Part shown: in pieces, positions 1-10,400 of the stretch
Numbering within the stretch: position 1 is the stretch's first letter
Layout: every line of letters starts with the position of its first letter
Assembly: GCA_921293015.1 (NCBI GenBank)
Contig: OV121096.1
Span: 8,055,000 to 8,118,999, forward strand
Origin: Phorcus lineatus
Lineage: Eukaryota; Mollusca; Gastropoda; Trochida; Trochidae
Length of the DNA: 64,000 bases
Direction of reading: 5' to 3'
The notes under the pieces: generated by a model
Told to the model about the DNA's origin: nothing
The model's input: the letters and a program-made list of their open reading frames with translations, nothing else
Database searches by the model: none
Program-made: the position numbers and the translations under genes

Positions 1-416
1 ATTGTTGATTGTTAATTGTGACACTGTACATTCCTAAAGTACAGTGTTGGTACAAATCAGTTTGGAAAGCAGAAAGGTTTCATTCTTGATCCGTTTAAAA
101 AAGAGTACGGCGTTTTGATCGTGTGAACCCATGAGCACAAAGGAATGTCAATGATATATCTTTAAAACCTTTCGGCATTTAAATCAATACAGTAAAGCCT
201 GACAATTTGACAAATTCTTTGACCATAATTCAGAAGATAACGGTTTTATTTTTTGTCTGTTATTGGACTTATGAAATTAAATAATGCGTCGATATTTGGA
301 AAGTTTAGGCTCAGTGTATTCCATAGTTCAATAGTTTCAGGTCATGTTACCATACATTCGTCGCCGTTCTTATTTTTACTGTACGCACTGTTGAACTTTC
401 TCTTAGGTTATAGTGA

Positions 417-560
417 GGTGAGGTGAGGTGAGGTGAGGTGAGGTGAGGTGAGTTGGGTTTAATGTTGCTTTCAAGAGCTTTTACTAAATCGCGGCTGCTA
501 GTAATATTGAAGGGAGAAAGCCCGCAACACCATCTCTGGTACATCTCGCCGAGCAAACGA
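417..560 (-). repeat. SINE fragment (minus strand, 5'-truncated)
   Basis: On the minus strand a body segment (unit sharing 'gaaagcccgcaacaccat' and 'tcgcggctgctagta' with the element at 33542-33813) ends in a (CACCT)n tail, seen on the plus strand as repeated 'gaggt' at about 417-452. It is the 3' half of the same SINE family as the longer copy inside gene B. The right end is blurred and no target duplication was found. Confidence 0.6.
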
Positions 561-1098
561 GAGTTACGGTTCCTGGCCCAGAATAAGCATCACTAGTGGA
601 GTTCCCATAGACTGATTTTACTGTTGCAAGAATAGTTCTGATAAGTTGAGATGACATAATTTTATTTGTCGAAAAATGTCGATTTTAGAATCAAAGTGCA
701 AAATTATGAATTATCAACAAGGTTCTTTAGATAATCCAAAGAGATTACTAATTGCATGAGTGTCTTCATGAATACGAATACCATACAGTAGGAAAGCTTT
801 TTAAAATACAGGGATGGGGATAAGTGATAACATACTCAAAAAAGGTACAGAGAAACAAAGGAATATTGACCTCACCAATCCAACATCGATTGTCCCAAAG
901 AGTCAAAGTTCACCTGTTCCCTATTGGCACATCCCGGCCTAACTCCGGAGTCTTTCTCACTAAAACCGAGTTTCGGGTTAATATATACCTTCAGGCGTCT
1001 AGAGTGCGGACGTCGAAGAAAACCATCTATTAAGTTTTTAGCTTAGCCCCATAGCAACTAAAATGGCCTTTTCTTCCTGAAATTTGGGGTAACATTCA

Positions 1099-1866
1099 CA
1101 CTCAAAAGCTCATTATAAGGGGCAAAACGCCCACGTCGGAATAATCGGAAACGAGAAAGCCGACAAAGCGGCAAAGGAGGGCCTTAGCCTACCAACACCT
1201 ACACTACCACTACACCACTCTAAACAGGAGGCCAAAAGCCTCACTAAACTACACGCTAAAAACAAGTGGCAACAACAATACCAACAATCCACTATCGCCA
1301 CCCACACCAAAACACTACTTCCTAAACCACTCCGCAAGCAAATAATATACTCCAAAAACACCAACATGGACAGGGCAATCATCAAATTACAAACGGGGCA
1401 TACATGCCTCAACACACATAAACATAAACAGAAACATATTGCATCCCCCAACTGCCCACATTGCCAACACATACTCACTCAATGCACACACTACTCAACG
1501 CAACGCGCTACACTCAATACAACATTGGTAGCAACTGGCCTAAACCCCACCAACATACACCAAATTCTAAACCCTCTCAATAAAACACACATACACCACG
1601 CCTTAGGCACATATCTAAAAGACACGGGCCTCCTGGCCCGTATCTAAAACTAAAACCAACCTAAAAATCACAACACAACACACCACACCTCCCTTCCCCT
1701 CCCTCCCTTCTCATCTCCCTTAACTTTTTAGACCAGGCTTTCAAAAAAATACCTCCCACTTCTCTTTCAAACTTTAGGCTCTTTTATAAAGGCTGCGGCC
1801 CGAGCGTGACATCAGCTATCGCTGGAACGCGCTCGTAAATCTCTCAACTTAAGTAAGTAAGTAAGC
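1099..1866 (+). mobile_element. 3' end of a non-LTR retrotransposon (RNase H and C-terminal zinc-knuckle region)
   Basis: An uninterrupted reading frame runs to a stop at 1645-1647. Near 1147-1164 it carries the sequence GNEKAD followed by KAAKEG, the usual C-terminal motif of the RNase H domain of non-LTR elements. Near 1453 it has CPHC, then a His and a Cys (CPHCQHILTQC), the zinc-knuckle pattern of Jockey/I-like ORF2 proteins. The segment is C- and A-rich on the plus strand, unlike the AT-rich DNA around it. After the stop there is a roughly 200-base 3' untranslated region that ends in repeated 'aagt' (about 1852-1866), as expected for an element tail. Reverse transcriptase and endonuclease parts are absent, so this is a 5'-truncated, dead copy. 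The clade call (I/Jockey-like) is from the motifs only. Confidence 0.75.
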
Positions 1867-1869
1867 AAA

Positions 1870-4104
1870 ACTCTTCTGTACGTACATGTTAATTTAAACA
1901 ACATAGGTATTGAAACATAAATGATAGATGGTAAACAGGGCATGAACAATATACTGGAACATACATAAATAACCGTGGTAGGTATAAATGATAAAAATAA
2001 TACATAACTGGAAAGTGCATATGATGTACTTTCAATATATACAATTATTTATGACATTTTATAAATGCGCAGTTGATGAGAAAAGGAGGAAAGCTCGAAT
2101 ATATGTTTGTATAACATGCAGAGGCAAATAGAAAACATCATTGTTGTTATAAATAATTATAATAAAAAAAATCATTGTTGAAATGTAATATTATAATTTT
2201 ATTTTCCCCATAAGGCGTTGTTATAATCATATTCACTACTTGTTTATAAATCAATACTCTTTCATTTGGTTTCATGAACTTTTTTATCACTTGATAGGTT
2301 ACGACAGTTTGTCATTCATGTAGCAGTTTGTTACAATAGACGCTGATCATTCTAATTTGAAAGGAAAATAATCCATTGAAAGATTGATATTGATTTAGCT
2401 TTCAGAATTTAGGAACAATTAAGATTTTCGATCTAGTGTTCTTTTCAGATAAAATATTTGTTTATCATGTAAATACTGTGTAGAAAAAAATCAATTTCAG
2501 TGTAGATTGTATTGGAATTATTCATCATCAAATGGAAACATTTGTTTGTTGTTGTTTGTTGTTGTTACATTAAATGCATTGTAGCACGTTTGTATTCCTC
2601 TGGAAACACAAAGGATCTCTGAAGAGGAAACAATTATTGAGAAATTAAAGGAGTTCTTGGACGAATATCCAAGGTCTGCCTAAGCTGTTCGAATCCATTT
2701 CGCTATATTCGATTTAAAATGTGTTCACAGTGAAATTGTTGCTAGAAGTGTTCGCTTGAAACGTGGCAATTTTTATCTGATAACTCTGGATAATTGGATT
2801 AAGGGATTTGATATTTTACCCTCGCAATCCTATTATAATGACTTAAAAGTTCATTTCCTAAGATACATTAAATTTGAATCCAGATTTTTACAGAATTCTT
2901 CAAAAGGTAATAGGTATATAGGTAATATAGGTAACATTTATAAATCTTAGAAAGGTAATTAATTTGATTTTTTATGTTTTGCAATTTATACAATACGAGT
3001 ACAAAAGGTCTTAGAACTATTTATCATCTTATAAAAACATTTTCAGTTATGAGAAATAAAAATGTATCTAGAGAAGACCAGTTGTTGTCAATAAATTGTC
3101 TTTCTTTTATATTTACACGATGCGTTTCTTGTTTTTAATTTTTTTTGATGACATACATTGTACATTCATGAAATTTAAATGGTGGTCTATATGAAGCTAG
3201 GTGGCCTGTATGAAGATTTTGCGTTTTGAGCAGGTTCCAATTCTAATTTTCAATTTGATTATCAATCAAAATTGGTTTTGTTACCCTTATCGGTTCAAGA
3301 TTACATTATAGCCCCAAACTCTTCCATTGTAGGGAAACTCCAACCAAAGATCAAGGATCAATATATCTTTCTTATAATCTATGACCATTTAAGTTGATTT
3401 CCTGTCGCATTCCTAAACCACAGATTGATTGAATGTTGTGAACTTATGGACAATTATTTTCTTTTGAATTTTTCCATAGGCAACCTAATAAATAATGTCT
3501 TTTGTAAACAAATAATTGAGTGTTATGAATTCAAAGCGACAAGGAGACTGCATACATGTCAATTATGAATTTCATTTTCCAGTTATACTTTTATTATATT
3601 GGATAAAAATATTTTTTGAAAAGTTAATTCAATCATTAAATGCTCTCGAATATATTTGTTAAGGAAATAAGGTTATCTTTTTTTCTAAACAAATGGTATC
3701 GAAAATCATTTCAAATATCAAATACGTGTGAAAATGATGTCCATTTGTTTTTGCATTATTGATTTCTTCCAAACGCTAATGACACGGTGGAAGCCTTGAG
3801 CCCATAAGTTCAACGTTTCAATGATGCTTATGTCAACTATATCAAAATACTGTTGACAAATTAAGATATTTTACCGCTGTAAATATTTGAAAAGTACTAA
3901 GTTGTAATAAGGTGCCTGGGGAGCAAATAGCCAATAACATCCTTCTATTCTGAATTGAATTGGAAGATAAGATGATTCATGCCATAAAACGATTGTGAAG
4001 AGTATAATGAAAAGTCCTGTTCCTTATAGGACATAGCAGCATTCCTTTAACAATACACAATATAACGCGCTAGAGACTGTATGGAAGGTCTTGGTTAATT
4101 GAAG
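1870..4104. other. AT-rich intergenic stretch upstream of gene C
   Basis: No convincing exon, RNA gene or transposon was recognised here. There is a short GTT/TTG-rich simple repeat at about 2540-2568. The promoter of gene C must lie near the right end, but no clear TATA box or initiator could be assigned. Confidence 0.5.
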
Positions 4105-4405
4105 ATGATGAAGCTTGTAGGACATCTCCTTGTCTGTACCACTCTGATATTCAGCTGTTATTGCTTGTCGTTTTACTACTCATCAAACCCAGCTTGTAAT
4201 GGTCAGAAAAGCAGCAAATTCATCTGGTCAACACTCGAAGACGTCTCCAAGGTTAGGTGTGTCCTGATGTGTGACAGTCAAGTGATGTGCGTCTTTGTTT
4301 CCTATAACATTGACACCCGGGTGTGTTATCTACAATCTCACCCCCTGTATGACTTTCATAAGCATGTGACAGCCGATGCCAATTTCATCTGTCTGTTTCC
4401 TAAAG
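4105..4405 (+). CDS. Gene C exon 1: signal peptide and PAN/Apple-like domain
   Basis: Residues 1-100. The hydrophobic N-terminus (LVGHLLVCTTLIFSCYC) fits a cleavable signal peptide. Cysteines then follow the spacing C-x2-3-C ... C ... C ... C of PAN-like folds. The exon ends CCT AAA G before GTTTGA, a weak but usable donor, in phase 1. Confidence 0.7.
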
Positions 4406-7400
4406 GTTTGAGCTTTCATTTTCTTGTTATTTATGATATGTATTAAAAGTTTTAGCTGTTGTTCGATGGTGTTCACCGATCTCGTTGAAATCAAATAGTT
4501 GATTCTTTTCCTAGTCTTCTATTAAAAAATGTCAAAATTGTTTCCCATGATTTGTCATCAATGAAATAGTTTAAATCCTCCTTACATTAATCTCGGAATA
4601 TTTAAGAGTTTTGGTGCTTTATTTGTTTATGAGTATATCATATATGTCACCAGAGCAATTTCGGCCTCCCAATATATTTTGTAAACATATGGTGATATAG
4701 GTAGTTGTATCCTCTTTTCAATTTGGACTGATGTGGATTTACAATGATATTCTAATTTCTTATGCTTATTCCTTAGCGTTCAAAGAAATGTGTCTTGTTT
4801 TTGTCAAAGTGGTTTGGATAAAACTTCGTCTACATATTTAGCATTTTGGCCTTTTTAGTTATGAATCTGTCCAACGAAGTTAAAGTGTCTTTCCAAAAGT
4901 CATTTGTTTGGGTGTTATTACGATTCGTTTCTGTGTGTTTCACATTATTGTATAAAACTATCTATGTCACCTTTGAGATTATTACACGACTAAGTGTGTC
5001 ATATGATTTCTAGCTCGGGTAATACATTATTTTGACGCGAGTTTTGTAAATATCATATGACACACTTGGGAGTGTAATAATTTCTTTATTATTAAGTTAT
5101 GTTAGAATTCCCCCGAAAAAGGTGAATTTAGTTCATGGTGCACTAATACTTCGAAGTCAGTGACTGGAAATAGTGCAAAGTTAAAGGCACTAGTACACGC
5201 TTTTACAGTTCATGCGGATTTAATGTAACGTAACATTAAATACTCCCGGCCTTTAAAAATCCAATTTACTACCTGAATACGTAAATATTTCTTAAATAAC
5301 TTACGAGGTAGGTTACTTGAGTGAGGATAGTGAGTAATATCGAGAGATATGCAGTATCTGTGCATTCGTTCTGTTTACAAAATATTGGCGTGCACTAGTG
5401 CGTTTAAGCCCTAGCTTCCGGAACAAAAGAGGAACATAACGGAAAGTATTTGAGCATTTGCTGTCCTAGTTTAGATTTAGTAAATAATATATCGACACTG
5501 CTTCACAGATAGCGAAACTGTGATATCGCTGTGGAAAAATAAAATAGCATTGAAGTGACGCGGCCATTTTAAACGTGTTGATAGACGTTCAAAGAACCCT
5601 GCTACAATGAGTTATTCAGCTAAAGATAAATGACAGAAAGAGTTGAAATTCAACTTAATATGTTTAATAACTTTGAACATGAATATGGCATCAACGACTA
5701 AACGTTAGTGTTTATGGAGGCATGTATTCGTCATCTGACGAGGTTCGAGGGGACGTTAGATTCACAAGCACGGGAGACAATGATACAGGTCATATATAAT
5801 ATATAACAAGGCTATTCACTTATGCATGTCAAGCTCCGATATATGTACTTTTATTAACTTACTATAAAGTGACATCCGTAAGTATCACTCCTAACGTATC
5901 CATAAATGACCTACCTCCAATCTAAAAGTGTAATTACGTCTATGTCACCTTCTTAATTAGAGCTACGTTACTTCAGTTAGTGGAAGGCGAGTTTTATGGC
6001 GTCATCGCAAGACGGAAGTGCCCAGATCGAGGTAAAAAGCCTCGTTCCAGGTACGACCTCCCATCACATTTGCCCATTTTCAAAAAACAACAAATGCACG
6101 TGTCAAAGTTCATGTGTACCTGCTTCCATACGAATCACAATTTAAACACATTCAAACTTCCAAGTGGCTGAATGATGTCAATAACTCTACCTTCAGCTTT
6201 GCCGTTTATATCAACAAGAGATTTGACAGGCGAAAACGTCGCTCCGGCTGCTACTTACACTAGTGAATATTTTACACCTGAAATTTTGCAGGAAAATGGG
6301 AAACTATGAAGTTCAAAGAACATGTCTTGACTATGATGGTACTCAGACTGATAATTTGTGTATGAATCTCGTGATTTTCGTGCAATTTACACTCAATTGG
6401 AATTTGCTTGTACAATATTTACGCGTTTTGGGCATCTTTTAATGTCGTTTACAATTACACAAAATTTTATCATTTTACCGGTGAAAAGACATTTCTAATT
6501 GTGTTTATATGATGCATCAGAAAGTTCTTTTTAGGAACGCCTTAGTTAACTGAACATGGGAAAAAATAAAACTCTTCCGTGTTTGCTATTTGACTCAAAT
6601 CCCCCTCCAACTAGTGGATTAAATTACCGAATTAACAAAGCATCAAATGTTCGATCCATGAGTCATCCACCACAAAAAGTATGTTTCCATATGTGAGACA
6701 TTTTATGGTCATTATTTTAATCATGTATCGCTGTGTTATTATTCATTCATTTAACATGCATTCAGCTTAACTTTGTGGTAACAAAAACCTTCAAACACAC
6801 TCCTCATATTTATTACCATCAATGATGGATACGTGGAAAGTAATGTTCTTTTAGAACGAAAAGTGGCCTCATCAAAAAGGATAGAAATCAGTGATAAATC
6901 TAAGATAAGCGAAAGACAACTGCTGCTTCCAGCCAAAGCGAGATTATACAAACGACATCAAAGATGTACAACTATCACCAACGGAAACACCTCAAGAGCA
7001 TAAATAATGCAATTTGATAAAAATAAATCAATCAAAATGCATACCTTACTGTGGGTGTTCTTAAGGGCGTACATAACTTTACAGAAAGAAAGCGTACCCA
7101 AGCAGGTTAATTTCAATGTTTTCAGATTTTTTGGAATCATGGGTGACGAACATTTTGGCATCATCTGAATCGTAAGTTGACCATTACACTTGACCATTTG
7201 TCATTTTTATGCCATTGTATTTTGAAATGAATGTTCTTAAAACTTCGGTTTATCTCTTATCAATTACCTACGAGGGCAATCATTCTGTATTCATATTTTT
7301 CCTAGTGTAAATTGTACTATTTTCAGTGCGACCTAACGTCATAATTCTGAGGTTCCGTTCAAAACATTCCGAAGGCAGGTTGTCCCCCTATGCTTGATAT

Positions 7401-10400
7401 AGATATTCGTCATTTTGATTGATTTCGCATTCTCTCCCAACAGTGGTAGATCCGTCATAAATTCCTATACAACCTCTGTCTTAATTCGAAGGTTTCTTGG
7501 TCAAGAAATGTAGAACGCTGATTTGATGCAATCAATGTTACATGTACTTGTGCAATCAGCGACGCCGTTTCATTCAAATCGCCTACATATATCCAAAAGC
7601 TAAACTTTATTCGAATATGCACCTTGCACTTTGAGTCGTCTTCACAAAACACAAACGCCTCATTTTGCGACTGTATCATTGCACAGGCCTGTGTACAACA
7701 AATATCTTATTCATGCATTCGTTGTTTTCATTGGCTGAGATATTGCCAGATAGTTTAAGTTGCAATATTGTGCTGGTAGGGGAAACTGTCGGAAGCCCGA
7801 GAAACCTTCGTATTAAGACAAGGGTTGTATAGGAATTTATTACAGAGCTACCTCTGTTGGGAGATAATGATTTTGTGACTTAAGATTTAAATTTTTTGAT
7901 TCGTGCCCAAAAAATATTATTCATTCCTAGGTATGAGTAAATCTGTCGCCCTCGCTCGGGAAGTATAAATAATCAGTCACCCGTGTCGTTATCATTCTCA
8001 TGAATGCTCGTGTAATATCCATAATATCGTTTCTTATGTGTCAAAAATTTGAGCCCAGCTTCTTTTCTATTGTTGGTACTTGAAGTTAGTTTGGTTAGCT
8101 CATGTGGCGTACTACAGCTGCATACCGAATCGTAGTTAAAAAATCATGTAATTTGGGTTTCGTTTCAACGTCAATAGAATAACTTCAGCAAGACTGACAA
8201 TGGATCACCCACTGTCCACGTTAGAAATAGCCATTCTTGAACTCAATTTGCCATTGTCTGGTCACTCGTGCAAAAATTCGAATTTTCGCATATCAATATA
8301 GACAGAAGGGTCAAATTTTGAAATTTCAATTTTGTTAAATGTCGAATAAAATGTTCCATATCGACTCTCTGAGATTAAAACCAACATAATCACATTGACT
8401 TTGTGCTAAGAAAAAACGTGACTAATCTTTAAAGAAGTTGATTATAAAGGATTTTATGGAGAAAAATAAAAATTAGTGTTTTCGGAATTTTGACCCCTGG
8501 TAACTTCAATGACCTGCCAAAACTGTTACGGGTTCGATAAACATTTGCCTGAAAGAAGAATGGATCTGCATATGTGGATTGAAAAATCAATATTATACGC
8601 TTCTTTTTCGCAAAGCTACGATACCTTAAAGGCATCTCAAATTACATGATATTTGCACTAGTATATTCAGGTATGTAAACAAACTTTTGGCATGCAGCTG
8701 TATAACTTATGTCTTTTTGCAGTTTTCAGAATTACTTCTCAATATATATGAAGAGAGTCATGGATTTCATACCTTGGATTACATATAGGAATTCTACTGT
8801 CTTTGTAGAGGTAATGAAAGCTATAACTTTCTCATCTAATTTTTTTTTTCATTTTTTTAATTCTCTTTGAAAAGCAATCCCTCCTATATCAACACAAGAC
8901 AGGCAACCAGTCAAACAAGTATTTTTTTGCACCTTGTAAATATTAATAGCAATAAGAAATAATCTAAAGAAGCCGTTACCGAAAACTTCTCTACACTTAT
9001 ATAAACCCTTGACCTCTTTTTAGTGTCCTTAATTGTAAAGAAACATTCTCAAAAGCGTATTTTCCTGTCGCAATACACGTTTACAAATAATTTTGAAATA
9101 GATTAAAATTAATCACTTGAGATTTGTGGTACACCAGCCTTACTAAACTAACACAAAAATGATTAATTTTTGGTCATTGCTGGAGTTTATTTTTTGCACA
9201 CCGCTAATGGCTGAAATATTGCTCCACCGGCGTTAACCAGTAACTCCTTCACCATCGTTTTGTCGAACAAAGACGTCAGTAACCCAGTCTGATTAAGATC
9301 GACCGTGTTCCAAGGAAAATAAGTTTCAAAATATTGACTCCATCGAGATTTGAACTCTATCTGTCTAGGCTATGAGAGGATAGTAACCAAAGACGAAACA
9401 AATACCAACACATAGTTTATATTCTACAGGGAACCACTCAAACTTTTTAAAAGCGTAGTCCCATCTTAAACTTGTTGCTGGCTATGGTTGAGAACATACC
9501 TTTCACTTTTTTCAGTTCGACATTGCAATGGACATGTATGTTGAGCGGATGTTCATCTATACAATACGACAAGTGAATTTCAGTGCAATAAGTGTTCTCT
9601 CTCCTGGTGGTAACTGGATGTCTATCTGGAGTGGACCACAAGCGCAACCGAATTCAGAGATGTATATAACTTTCTCACCGGAATTGAAGGTATGTATGAT
9701 TTTAGTTGTATCACAGATGATTACTACTACAAAATATTCACTCCCCTGGTATAACCTTGTTCAAAATGCGAGAGTTAAAAGCATAGTTTAGTTTTAATTT
9801 CATCATATTTACCGATTCCGGAATAATTGTAAAAAAATCATACCATTACAAGATAAAAGGTGGTGGTTAAAGCGTTAATGAATTAAAAAACTATAACATT
9901 CTAAAATGTCAAAGATAGCAAGTTCAAACAGTAACATTCAAAGACATTATATCCAGATTATAAACCGAATGTAAATGATTTCATTACATGGACAAAATTA
10001 TAACAGTTTGCTCAAGGATCCATTTATTCACTATTAGGAATAAAAATGGTCTTTTGCGAGTTTTCGAGACAAGTTTTACATTCTTTATTTTCTAATCAGT
10101 TCACGGAGGGAACGTAAATAAAAAAGGTAATAATACTAAGTGAGACACATATAGGCTTACGGTCCTAGGTAATTAGTTCAATGTTGCAGAAATATATTTA
10201 TGTAGTTCCACTTGGGAATTCATAAAAGGATCTATTGTTTTTTCCAAACTTAGTTGGTTCATTTAAAAAGATGAAGTTGTGAGGTAAAATCTTAGACAAT
10301 CGATAACTTTTTTTTTAAATTGCAAAATAGTTCCTTGGTTCTATGAAGAATAAAGTATTGGTTCAGGTGCAAGAAGAAAGACCTTTGTCTCAATGCTACT

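Noticed and set aside
5980-6263. Overlapping open frames in gene C intron 1, one of ~76 codons (6036-6263) with K-W-L-N-D-V and a basic C-terminus
   Set aside because: No start, splice context or recognised family; phases do not fit gene C exons.
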